Below are positions 36,149-48,480 of a stretch of DNA of 64,000 nt, one piece after another (position 1 is the stretch's first letter; every line of letters starts with the position of its first letter). Both the position numbers and the translations under genes were made by a program. The DNA is taken from the NCBI GenBank assembly GCA_036345935.2, contig JADWOT020000001.1, positions 17,972,828 through 18,036,827 on the forward strand, in the 5' to 3' direction. Source of the stretch: Taenia hydatigena (Eukaryota > Platyhelminthes > Cestoda > Cyclophyllidea > Taeniidae). The notes under the pieces were generated by a model. It searched no databases. It was given only the letters and a program-made list of their open reading frames with translations, and was not told the DNA's origin.

Positions 36149-39100
36149 TTTATGTGCCACCCGTTGACTATGCTACTGAGTAACAATTGTATAATATCAG
36201 TAGAGTAATTGAATTTTATTCCTATCATCACTTATCAAACATTTTTATCGGTTCAACATTGTACAAGACCTTATTGCATAGAGGCCTATTTGCTTTTTCG
36301 ACAACCTGATGCCCGTGAAACTACAAAGCTAGTTTCTGTGACTATCTAAACTGCATGTACTGAGAAAGCAAGCGGCTGTGACTCAGCAAATTCATTTGAA
36401 GCAGACTTTAACAATCGTATTGACCTGTCGTATTGATGGCTACATGGGCATTTCAGACACTGTGGGATCGTGTATATTCAGCCATAGGACAGGCCTTCTC
36501 TAAGCCAATCAAGGAGTGATGATGGCATATGGTTAGGGATGCGCCTAAGAAGGAAGCCTACTCGTTCGCAAGCCTGCGTTTGTGAACAGCTGCTTAAAAC
36601 GCTTATGCATTTTATCGTTTATCAAGGGAATTCCGGGTCGCATTTCGCCATCTGAAGATTCGAAATCTAAATTCATTTTTTTAATATTAGTGTTCAAACA
36701 GAGACAACTCCTTATTTTTTCTTCGTTGTGCTTTTATTTACATCGCTGAGGGTCGTCAGCTTGCGTTGCTTAATGTAAGGCAGTCAATAACTCAGATTCA
36801 GCACCATAAGTAGCATAGGACAAAGTATGTTTATGGAAAATTACTCTCTTGTACTTTGTTCTGCCATGCTTGTGTGTAGCCACAAAGAAAGTTTTGACTA
36901 CTATGCAGAGCTTACTAGTTTGCTTATCTCTGCGCTTAATCATTCGCCTATCAATTATCCGCATGTTGCGCTTTGATCGGCATCATACTCATTGGCCTCA
37001 CACTCTCATCCTGCGTCAGTAGCACATTACCTACATCAGTATTATGATTTCTCACGACTACGGCTAATGCTCGATGCCATTTAATTACACAGACGCATGT
37101 TATAGGTTCCATTGTGCGCTATGGCAAGATTCGACTTTAATATCATAATACTTGACGTGTTTCGACGAGTAGTAACGTCGCCGGTTTGCGTGAATGTCCT
37201 GACAATAAGGACAGCAATTTACTAGCCCGTACTCTCACAATTTTTGTTGTCAATAGAATACTGCGACGAATTCACTCCGCGGTATCGCAGGTGGTAGGCT
37301 TTCTCCAAGGCGCATTTGTAGTTGCTAATGTAAAAATGCACAAGATGAGTAGTGTTAGGGGAAAACATTACTTTTGAATTTCGCTTGATCTAAAAAAGCC
37401 CGCTAGTGCAAGGGAAGGATTTGCGTCTGCTCAGAATGCATGATGCCTCAAGCTAATGGTTTTCAACTCTCAGTTCGCTGCGGAAGCAATAAATTAACAT
37501 AGTCTCTTGGGAATCGAGCTTATTCCAAAGTGTCGATTTGCGCTGTTAATTTGCCCCATCGTTGGCATGAGAGTGAGCGTTTGGACATCGCTGATAAAAA
37601 ACAACCAATAAAACCAACAGAAAAGCTTACTTGCGTCACACATTTCTAGATGATCGAAAGCATGCATAAATGGACTCTCAAAAGACTCTTCGCATTTTGA
37701 GGCTGTTTCTGCCAAAGTTGTGAGATCGACACTTTCTAATTTGTTTTATGCTCTACAGGCGATTTACTGGTGGATATAAAGTTCTCAACAGGCGAACGAC
37801 TTGAATTATTCATGTTAAAGAAAACCATTGCATGGCTTTGCTACAGGCTATTACTGTAGATGAGGCTGAAGTGCAGCTTCCCCACAGTTAAATGTGGTGC
37901 AGATACCACAGTGTGCAAAATCAGGCAAATATCCTTGACCAGAGCAACCTATGGAAGTTAAGTACTCTAACTCATTGCCTCGTTGCTGCCTAAATAAAGA
38001 AGGCGATTCCTCAAAATAATTGGACTAGAGGATTTGACAATCCTACTTCAAATAAACATGAGGTAGTGAGTTAGCATACTCCTTCATTTCATACATTTTA
38101 AGCTACATTCTAAGCATTAGTGAAGATGGTGGACTTAGGCTTAATGAAAACTCCTTGTGTAGCCCAATCCTCTGGGTCAAAGGCATTCCAGTCCCTACTT
38201 AAGGAGCACGTGACCCAGCATGTGCGAACTTTTACGTAGATGGATTCATCCAAACTGAGCAATGTGAAGCACGCTAATACTGATCACAAAACGTTCTGAC
38301 CACCACTAAACTCTGCTCAAAAATTGTCCTACCTTGGTCTGGTGATTGAAAACTAATAGAGAGTCTGTGACATTTGATGTAAAGATATAGCCCCGACGTT
38401 GTCCGTATAGCTTGTAAGACAGTACATATCATGTCTTCTGCAGGGGGACTGGAACTGTTGAGAGTTAGTAACTGGGTTAGGCCTGGATAGGGTGACGATT
38501 TCTATGGGGTTGCGAGAGAGCAGCTATCATTGTCTTCGACACCTCACTGCCTCGTCATTTATCCTGAGCGCATTCGCTGTTACCCGTTATTGCTTGCTCA
38601 TAGACGTCGGTGTTAAGTAGCCATAGCAAAGCTTTGCAAGCTATAACAAGTCAAGTGATTTTAGCATTCATCAACCTCACATTTGCCACTGCAAAATCCA
38701 GAGAAGGAAGCTGGTTAGATGAGTTTATGTTATGGCGGATATTGAAACTATAAGCCTGCAGAGGTGTTTGTAGAGTAGGGGTTTTTTTCTCCTCAAAAGG
38801 TAGTGATATCTCCTCAGTAACAACTTTCATGTGCGTTGGCAGCATCCCGCCTAAAAGTTATTTTATACGGGCATTATTGCAGCTTACATTGCGCTTGAGC
38901 ACTAATCTGTTATTCTTTTAATGAAGGATTTTCCCAATTACCATTTGCTCTTAGCATTTTCCGTTAAAACGTAGACTCCATCTTTGCATTTGACCAAATA
39001 TGGTTCCTTTGCATGGGTGCACTTTATTTAAATGGAATGCAATCGGATGGGCGAGAAGCTGCGTATTACAGAAGGGGTGCGTGTTAGTAGGATAACTTTA

Positions 39101-40090
39101 ATGACTTAAAACGCATATCTGTTTCGCTGGCCTACATGGTTGCCTGTCTGCTGACTTGGTTACATCTATGTTGCTTAATATACGGCAGTCCTTGGGTAGA
39201 AAAAACCAGTTTTATCTGGTTTCTCTAATCATGCGCATATACAACCATGATATGCCGGATAACGACTAAAGCACGGTGCTGCACATAGACAGGCGCTCTC
39301 TAAGGCATAGGCTCTAGCTTTGTAATCGCTCATGCCTAGAAAATACCTTTGGTGTTTTACGCTGTTACAAGGAGCAAAGAAAAGCCAAAGCAGATCATTT
39401 CCTTGAAAAGAAAACCAATGCAGTAGGATGTCGTAAGAACGCTAAAAGAACAGCATAATGGTAAATATTCACAATCTGCTTGAAGTATATGGTCTGATGT
39501 TCGTTCGCGCCAGCACAGCATGATAAGCATAAACAATTTGTTTATGAAGTGAGCTCCTTGCCTGCGAAGGTGTTTTATTCCGATAGCTCAGCTCTCCTCC
39601 TCCACGCTAACTTTCCGCATCAAAAAGGATGCAAAGGGTAGTTCATCTTACATTTTATAGTCTTAGAAGCTCCAACGCTGTCAGAGATGTCATAGGTCAG
39701 CAGGTTGCCAGAACTCGTCCGCTCTTTATAAAGCAAGCTCTTACCCAAATCGTCTGTTCTATCCGAAAGTATGGAGGCCAAGGATGCATGCGCATCACCA
39801 ATCAGGAGCTCTGAATCTGTGTCTACTGATTAAAGATCCTTTAAACTCTAAGCTCTATCCTTTAGACCCAAATTTGCCACCAGAGTGGATAGGATAACCC
39901 CAGACATCGAGTTATCAGAATAATGTGCCGTCTGACTCAAATAGGCCATTGATCAGGAAATAAAGGCACCAGTTAGGAAATTTCTCAATCTGTAAAATAA
40001 AATGCACTGAATGAACGACAAAACCGTAAATTTTTTAAACTATTGGCGAAACGAGCATTTTGTGACTTGCCTCGAATCGGGCTAGCCGAG
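36149..40090. other. No gene recognised downstream of the ankyrin gene
   Basis: No canonical AATAAA was seen close after the ankyrin stop codon. Frames of 60-75 codons at 36770-36964, 37186-37377, 37494-37715, 38651-38845 and 39629-39814 have no domain signature. No repeat copy or RNA gene was noticed. Confidence 0.4.
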
Positions 40091-40282
40091 TCAACCACTG
40101 TCCAGTTTGGGCACGGAGTTCACTCCCACATTATCGTTATGATCAACCACTGCAAGGACAGCAACTCCCTGAGCTAGCCCCGAAATTCGCATCGAAATAG
40201 GCACTAGCATTTGCCTGCAATCCGTGCGATCTAGCGATCGTAACAGCCGACTATATTTTGGCATCACTCCCGAAAATTGCAT
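40091..40282 (-). pseudogene. Possible cadherin-repeat fragment
   Basis: The minus-strand frame contains LLRSLDRTDCRQM and, about 25 residues later, VAVLAVVDHNDNVGVNSVPK. Cadherin extracellular repeats carry LDRE and, around 32 residues further on, DxNDN before a Pro/Phe segment. The order and approximate spacing fit, though the gap is some four residues short and the usual DxG between them is altered. The frame ends in a stop soon after, with no convincing donor. No other cadherin repeat was seen nearby. It could be a decayed exon, an isolated exon of a larger gene, or a chance likeness. Confidence 0.3.
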
Positions 40283-40349
40283 AAGCATCCTACTTTCTTG
40301 CTTTGGACAAACCGAGAACCATGCCAAGGTAAACAAGGGAAATAGCATT

Positions 40350-43300
40350 GGTGGCTACTTTAGTAGAAATATGGCGGCTTTTCCATTATTTATCACAAGA
40401 TTAGAGTCTACCCGCGATCTAATGGATTGCGGTTGGCGGAAGAAGCGAATAGAAGTGGTAGGTGAAATATCATTGCAAACTAGCATACACGGTCTGGATG
40501 ACGAGTTTTACATGCAATTTCTGAAAAATTATTTTTTAAAACCTAAAATTTGAGCTGTTAACTTCCATCACAACACTTTGACGATTCCGATACTACCGAA
40601 TATTGTAGAAGTTCTTGACGGGAATAGACTGTCATGCACTAGTGGACCTAGTCAAAACGGTGAATAAGTTAATCTGTTGAGGTGTATAATGGCCTGAAGA
40701 AGTGCAACAATGCAGTTTTGCGGTGCAAAGCAAAAGTACGAATACATGTGGCAATTTGGACGTTCTGTCTCTCAGAATATTACTGATAGGCACGGGTGCT
40801 GTTGAGGAGTTTTACCTATTGCGACGCCGATTAAGCGGATATTAGTTCAGATATGCTTGGAACGCCAACCCGACACAGCCGTTATTGCTAATCTTACTCT
40901 GTGTTTTGGGGTTATCACGGCTACTCTGCCTACGCGATTACGTCCAGCAATGCTCCAATGCTCCTTTCAGTGTGTCCACCAAACGGCTAAATGCCAGCTC
41001 TATCAGTTATAAGAGGGTGTAAAATGCTCATAGCAATAAACTCGATAGCCTAAAATGACTGCTGGGTTTGCATCGCCAGAGTGATTGATGTCTGCTCCAT
41101 GACTGGGAAAGAGTCGTACTACCTCTGGATGACACGACAATATAGCTTAATGGAGTGCAGTGTTTAGCTTCGGTCTGTCGTTGACTGTCTACACATTAAG
41201 GAATTTTTCATTACTGTTTTGTTATCTTGCCGATACCAATATAGAGGTACATGTTCAGATGTGCCAAAGCGTAGACGCTCTTTAGGTAAGAGGCATATGA
41301 GAAGGAGGGAGAAGAACCAATTTCCAAGGCAAAGCGTTTGTCTAAAGCAGCTATTTTCATGCAAAATCAAAATTATTTAAAATAAAGGCACAAAATCTAA
41401 TATATTCTATAACATCTTACAAAAAATTGGCACCTTGAGCAAAATTTAAGCCTATTATTACCGCCCAATAGTAATTAAAGGCGCCAAAATTCAAATTTAT
41501 GATTGTGCGCTGATGTTTGATGGGGCAATCGAGCAACCAAAATAGAACGAGCGAGTTGCAAGGAATTCACTTACTTAAAGCGATTGTCGCACAGCTTGCG
41601 CATCATTGCTGCAAGCATCTTTTCTTCCCATCATCACACTTTTTAGGCAAATAGCAGGTGGACTGTCTGCACTTTGTCAATGCACACATGGTAAAAGCCA
41701 CTGGGATCATCCAACCTGCAGATTTTCCTGCAGAGAGTGAAGAACTTCAAGCCTTGTTGTTAAAATAAAAATCATCCAAAAACTAATAAAAATTGGACTT
41801 TTGAATCAAACAGAAATGAAATATGTGGGGACTTTCAATTCACATATCCATGCACCAAGATTCTGCATCGCATATTAAAACGTCGCATCATTACATTCTG
41901 CTGTAGTCTATTGTCTAAGGGAAATTAAGAGTCAACTGAGCAGTAGTTTAAACGCTATTCCTCATGATTAGTGCGTAGTTATAATTGCACTTCGTCACAA
42001 ACCAATGCACATAATGAGTATCAAAGTTGATTATCATAAAGTTTAAGGCAAAAAATACCATATTTAGGCTGGGGGATCCGACTGAACACTCAAGGAGAAT
42101 ATCCAAGTGTCCGGCTCCAATCCAAGCTATGCACCTTCCATCGTCTGATAAAGTGCAAAGGAGAACAATATTGAATCTGATTTTGGTGTCAAGTTTGTAT
42201 CTCAAAAGTGTTATGGGTTTTCAAGAGCAAAGGTGGTAGCTTTTATCTTATATGCCCGAATGAATTAGGCAAGAGATCCTACGTGCACGAGAGATGCAAT
42301 GCTTAATAGGAATAATCAAAGACCCTATTCCATTAACAAAATCGCTTGTTTATTCATTTGTTTGCACACTTTTCAAGTCCAACTGCCGTAAAGTTAAATT
42401 TATGAAAAGTTATTTGAATATGTAGGGCCAAGAATAAACATGAGGCTAATGCATATGATGCTACTATCTAAGATAACATTTAGAACGCATGCGAACAGAA
42501 AAGGAGGAAAGTAAGCAAACGGAACGCCAACAGGAAAAAGGAAAGAAATCAATGGGTCATTCTATGGAGAAAGATGTTTGAACGTTTTGCGACAACAAGG
42601 TTTCGTGTCTGTTCTTCACTTCGTCTCATTTCCTTACTAAAGAAGGATAGCGCTGGTCAAAGGCACCCGTAATACGGACATGTAACTTTGTTTGGTCTTT
42701 TATTTTCATTCGTTAACAGTCTGTTACAAATGGCTTGATTCTTTCAATCTTGCTCTGACTTCACGCCTTGAGGACGGGCAGAATGGTCAAAGGAGGACAC
42801 CTGGTTCAGGTAATCAAGAAGTTCATTGAGTCTGCTTTGCAATGACAACACTGAGGCTCTCATGCTGCCACAGATGATTAATTATAGTGGCAGAAAGCCA
42901 CAGCCACTTGGGAACAGTAACCTTCTTGAACGGTATCGCCATCGAAATGAGCTGCCGGTTCCTATCATAAAAAAGCAACGTTGGTGAAAGAATTAAAGTT
43001 TTTTTTTCAAATGGTTTACCTTTGGCTTCATCAGTCTTAATATTTCATTGCTGCTCAAAAGTAGATACAACAGCATTTGAGAAGCTTTTCTCAATTCCCT
43101 CTAACAGTAAGAAAGCGGAGACAATAAAACCAGAATAAGTGAACAAAGGTAATGTCTGACATTGGCAGCGAAACAAAAATCGTTTCTTACTTTCATAACT
43201 TGGAATGACATGGATCTTCGAAGTGCTCTAGTGATGACAATAAACGGCAGTGTCATATCCTCAGCAGCAGAATCGGCAATCTGTGAGTCAAGTATCAAGC

Positions 43301-44880
43301 TTTTTGTCTGGACTAGTCAAATTTTGATTTACACACCCTCCTTCCCTTTATTTTGACGCCAAGATTTTCCTGTGCCTTTTAAATAGCACTTTGGCAGGGA
43401 GAACTAGGTGACACGCCAGCCAACACAGGCAAAATAACTGCATTTAATTAATCAAATTACGACGACTGGCTCTTTTGCACAGGCAGTTAGGCTTAAGCAT
43501 TGCTTACTCCATTAATTTAAGTTAAGATCGAACGTCATTGTCATCATTATTTATTGTAATGAATGACTTCGGTGAGATGCAATGACAGCGATCACAAAAC
43601 TGCATCGTGGTGCCTTCACAGTGGGCGTTGTCTCATGCAGTGCCTCTGGTAACATGTCTAATGCCACCATGACGTAGGCACAAAGTCGATGGGTATGGAG
43701 ATCAAGCGCTTGTGATTTGCTTTACAACAATCCTTGTGTGAAGACGAAAATCCGGTTGAAAGACTATACTTGGGCCTTGTGCAGATCTGTTGCGGTGGCT
43801 TACTTAATCCTTTCCGTATTTTCCGCATCTCAATGCGTAAATTGAAGCTAATTTTGTTGACCTCGATTCGCCGGTCTCTCACAAACACGCAGCCACTTTA
43901 ACCCTACTGTGGTAAGTCTGGAACCAAAGGTGCTAGCTATGTCAAGAAAGGAAAAAATGGTGAACAAACATGTGTGTCGCATACATGTGACGGGGAGAAG
44001 AAACGGGGAATATGACCTTATAAAGCCGAGGGTATCATCTAAACGGAAAGCTAAGGAACCTGTTTGTTAGTGGTTTGATTCTTAACAAAACAGAAGGATA
44101 AAAGTAAGAGGCTTGGGGCTGGCAGACAGTGGTGGCGTTAGTGGCAATGATGCATTAAAAGAGATGTTGGATGAAACAGAGAAGAGACAATTATGTGTGC
44201 GTATATTTATGAATATATGTATGAGATAAAAACTAATAGCAGCAGTGGTTAGACTCTAGAAGAGAAATAGTAGTTTGGAATTATATGTGCGCTACCTATT
44301 TATAATGACGAGATGAACTGCGAAAGCTATGAGATGAAATAACATCATTGAAAGAAAGAGCAATCGGTTCAGCAGGTGGTTGTTTGATTTGTCGATAAAA
44401 TGTTGGAATAAATAAATGAATATGCGGTTGAATGAAGGAGGGAATGAAGGGCTTTTGCTAATGGGCTATAAGTGGTGGTGGTGCGATGGAGGAGATGGTA
44501 GGTGGTGGGTTGACCAAAAAGTTCACGCGGTAGGTGCATGCAGATGGGTGGGTAGGTGGGTGAGAGGGAACGGCAATGGCACAGGGTACCACTACTTGGA
44601 GAAGGGAGAAATGAAGAAGCAAGAGTAGAACTTTTGCTAGCTTTGCGTAAAGAAGTCGCGGATGTGGAAAGAAGGTGAGCGCCTTTACATGGGCAGGTGA
44701 GATGAATGAGTAGGAACTAATTGGCTTTCGGTGCGCACCCTCCCCCCCCCTTTCGGACGCGATCTGTGGTTTATGTCATCCTTAGATGACAGCTTTATTT
44801 GGAAGAATTAAAACCGACTGAGCATGCGACATTTTATCACTAGCGCATTTTAAAATTTCTCAGATAGCCATGGACTCAAA
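40350..44880. other. No gene recognised
   Basis: Frames at 40224-40553, 41948-42239, 43101-43356 and 43658-43888 show no domain. A purine-rich stretch at about 44150-44640 opens a Gly/Trp-rich frame (44416-44628) that looks compositional. A run of nine C occurs near 44741-44750. Confidence 0.4.
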
Positions 44881-44884
44881 ATAA

Positions 44885-45985
44885 TAGTTGCCTTTTATTC
44901 CCATTCTTCTCATCATTTTAGACACACACCCATCCATTCTCTCTCCATACCTTACTTTAAATTGCTTGTTGAAGTTGTCCATGCACCTACAAATGCAATC
45001 TACGAGGCTGAATTGTACACTACATCAACAGATGTGCACTTGTTTGTCTTCGGATGATACCGTCAACCCCATCCTGACCTCAATATCTACTACGCCTCCA
45101 ACATTACCGCTTCTTTTTAGCATTGCCTATTTATAAACAGTAATTTGCATCGCATTCTGGGCACTAATTATAAATTCACACAAATGAGAAGAAAGGTTAC
45201 GTAATAAGGCCTAAAGGCACCTAAAATGAGTGAGTCAGGATGATGTGTTGAGATTATTGACCACTCAAAGCAAAGTCGTGGAACACGGCCAAGAGGCAGT
45301 CCTAATCTTCAACCCACCAACGACACCCACGCTCATAGAAGTCTTCTTGCGACAAAAATTGCAAAAAACCGTGTAAATGCTAAATGAGCACCAGAAATAA
45401 CACAAGCTATATGGTTAATACTCCACATTCCTCGAGTACTGAGAACTTGTTTGCAATAGTAATTGTAGGAGCTCTTTTTGATGCTGACGGTCAAGGAGGA
45501 CTTTAAGTTGGTATCGAAGGGTTCACCGTTCCGTATTTGCTACATTTTGCTTACATAACTAGTGGTTGCGCAATGTATTACTATAGATCTCACAGTCTTG
45601 TGCTCTGGATGCTCGCAGACAAATTGTGGAGTATCTGTTCTAAGTCATGCAGATATTTATAATGTCTTCAATAGCTTTTTAGGGTAAAGATGAAAAGTCC
45701 TTAAGCCGAATCGACAAGTCTTCGTAATGACCGTTCTGGCAGGAACAGGTATTGTAGCGAATGCAATTAGCACGCTTCAATGAACTTCTCCAGGCATACT
45801 TTGTAGGAACCACTATACTCTCAGCGGGCACTTCCTTTCACCTAGTGATTTGAAGGAATAGGATGCCTCCATGTGATAAATTTAGGCAGCGCTGATGACA
45901 AATGCGACATTGTTGAGATTCATGTCAATAAACTGCATATACCTAAGTAAGCACCGAAATCTCAAAATTGCCTTGTTGTGCATCA
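44885..45985 (-). repeat. Dispersed repeat family A, copy A3 (inverted)
   Basis: The reverse complement matches the 5' half of A1 (about 1190-2110) and A2 (about 25875-26750). For example, aagtcgtggaacacggcc at 45274 is the inverse of the gccgtgttccacgac block. The part 45250-45985 is also collinear with copy A4. The 3' half of the family is not found further down on this side. Confidence 0.75.
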
Positions 45986-48330
45986 TTAGCAAAGGCTTTT
46001 CATATGAATGACTACTACGGCATAATTGACGTCAAATGCTGCCTTCTACTTGTTATCATTTTGTCTGACAATGTTAAATAAGGATCGCGCAAACGTGATC
46101 CAATAACGATGCTTACGAGGCTCAAAATACTATCAACTATCTGCGCTTAATGAGTGATTCTCACAGTCTTTACGGCTATGTAAACCAAAATTCCTTGCAG
46201 AGGGATGAATGACGCTAATGAAATTTCATTTCTTTTATTTTAATTAGGAACTAGAGGTAGCCTAACAGTTAATAAGTGATATCCGCCAGTTATTCAAAAG
46301 TAGTTATAGAGATGTCTAGTCAGGCAGCCTAAATGAGCTCTGAATTTGAATCAGGTGCAAGTTGTTATTTCCGTATTCTGCCGCTATAGGGAAAAACCGT
46401 CACAAATGATAGACATGGATTTAACGTGGAGAAAAAAGGCACTTACAACATGTTTGCGACAATCCTTAGTTCCAAAGCAGGAGAGTTCCTAAATTTGCTC
46501 CCGGCACTTGCAAAAACACACTCAAGGAGGAAGCTCATCTGACATGCTTTTTAATGCTCATCCACTTTTTCACCTTTTTCTCCATGAAGAAGAAGTGTGA
46601 GAAGATATTATTAAAAGATTAGTAAAAAAAATTTTAATAGCTACGTTGCAAGGAGGAATTATTTTGTCGCCACCAGCCAATGAGCTGGTAATCCTCCCCG
46701 CGGCTTACGAATAAATATAAGGAATGATGGAACATGGAGGTGCGATTGGAGCATTAACATGAACGAAAGCATGGGATGCGTATAACGCTCCAAGAAAAGC
46801 TAGATTCAACTTCAAAATTGCTTTTCGACATTCACGAGCCTATTTGGACTTTTGTCAACACACATTTTGAAGCCAATCCCTAATAGACCCATTACTTTGA
46901 TTCGTTCGCCCATAGTACTCAATGCAATTCAGTAGCGAGCAGTTTCTAAATAGATGATGTGGCTGAAGAGATGGCGTGTAAAGTTCTACTTCAAGTGACT
47001 GCTCTTGTAACACAAAATTTCCCACCAATATACCTTCCATCAGGACACGGTTCGTGAACCAACCCAGACGCTAAGATCATCAAAACATTTCTTACGCACA
47101 CACGCATACACACGCCCGTTTATTTGCTTGGGAGCTTAATAAGATTTTGTACAAATTCATTAGCATGGAGTATTTAGCTCTAGGAAATTATCGATACAGA
47201 AAACAGTTGCCTGCGCACTTCATAGCCGTATGCAGACAAAACTATAAAATAACTAAACTTCAAAAGTCTCTTCCAAATGGGGCGAAAAATGTCCAAGCAA
47301 GGTGTGAGAAAAAGTGATGATCATGGACTCACATGCAAAGATAAATTGTGGTGCAGCCCGAGCCGACGTCGCACACACGGAATATAGAAAAATCTTAAAA
47401 CTGAGGAAAGATAAGAGCAAAATGGAATGAAGCGAGTAAGGTGAAACATAGAAAGGTGTAGAGGAATAAACTGTGAGAAATTGGACTTGTAATTACAATC
47501 GGGTTAACATGACGATATCATAGAGAAGGTAGTTAGGGATATTAACTACCCCATAATGCAAAGCAACTTTTATAATGTAAGCATGTTTGCAAGTTACGCT
47601 AATGCAGTGATTGTAGTACTTTTGGCAGACGCATCATTACAGTGTGGACGATTTTCTCTTTCCTTCTCGGCTAGTATGTCTTCGACGGACGCATTCGACC
47701 ACTTGTTTGTCCATAGCAGGTGAGTTGGAGGCAAAGTAGACTGCCTAAGGAAGGCTAAAGTCAGTCGACTCGAATTACGCCTACTTTATGCTAATCACAA
47801 GGACAGATGGCGATTAAGCGTGATGAGCTCATTATTAAAGGTATTTTTTAATGACCTTAACTAGCAAAATCAAGTTTGAAACCACTTCTGAAGTTACTAC
47901 AAGATTCTTTGCCTTTATCTAAATAGCTAAACAGCTTAAAATAAATGACTTTCTCTTCAATTACGGTGTGCTTCTATTACCTCTGAAAGTGAAATCTGTA
48001 GTATCAATACGACTACGGCTAATTCAATTAACCCTACAAATAGGAATATATATTGTGTTTCCTAGTGCAGAGAATAAGCACCTTAGTTGTGACTTGCTAT
48101 TGAAGACTTGTGTAAGCATGGCGTTTGTAATGAGCCATTTGTCATTCCTTTGCGAAATCCTGAATATTTACGTACGTACCAAGGAAAAAGTAGCTATCTC
48201 TCCTTCTACTGCCTCCAATATCGTAGAAACAATCATTAAATGGAAAGTCAACTCTAGAAACTAGTGATGATAATTGTTTTCACTTTCCTAACAGTGGATT
48301 TATTCGACTGTTAACGTCGACAACAAAAGA
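45985..48330. other. No gene recognised
   Basis: Only short frames occur here, for example 46855-47040 (-) and 47968-48264 (+), with no domain signature. A small CA-rich patch (about 47097-47117) and a fragment resembling 15230-15310 (about 47910-48005) are present. Confidence 0.4.
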
Positions 48331-48480
48331 CCACTCAGCTAGTCTGCTTTCGAAGTCATAGCACAAAGGGGGATGAAATCGCCCCACGACAATATTGCGA
48401 CTGACCAAACAAAACCTTACAGCGATTTGCGACAGGATTGCCAGTGTGATTCTGTTGCGTGCGTAAGCATCTGGTTCAAC
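48330..48480 (-). repeat. Dispersed repeat family A, 3' end fragment A6
   Basis: On the minus strand this matches the last part of A2 (about 28713-28830), A1 (about 3405-3510) and A5, including a caatattgt block, then ccccctttgtgct and ttcgaaagcagac. It adjoins the outer end of the left arm of the large palindrome, and no such tail follows the right arm. Confidence 0.6.

Noticed and set aside
44774..44791. Small 7-bp hairpin (TGTCATC, loop CTTA)
   Set aside because: Short stems like this are frequent by chance, and nothing in the surroundings gives it a role.
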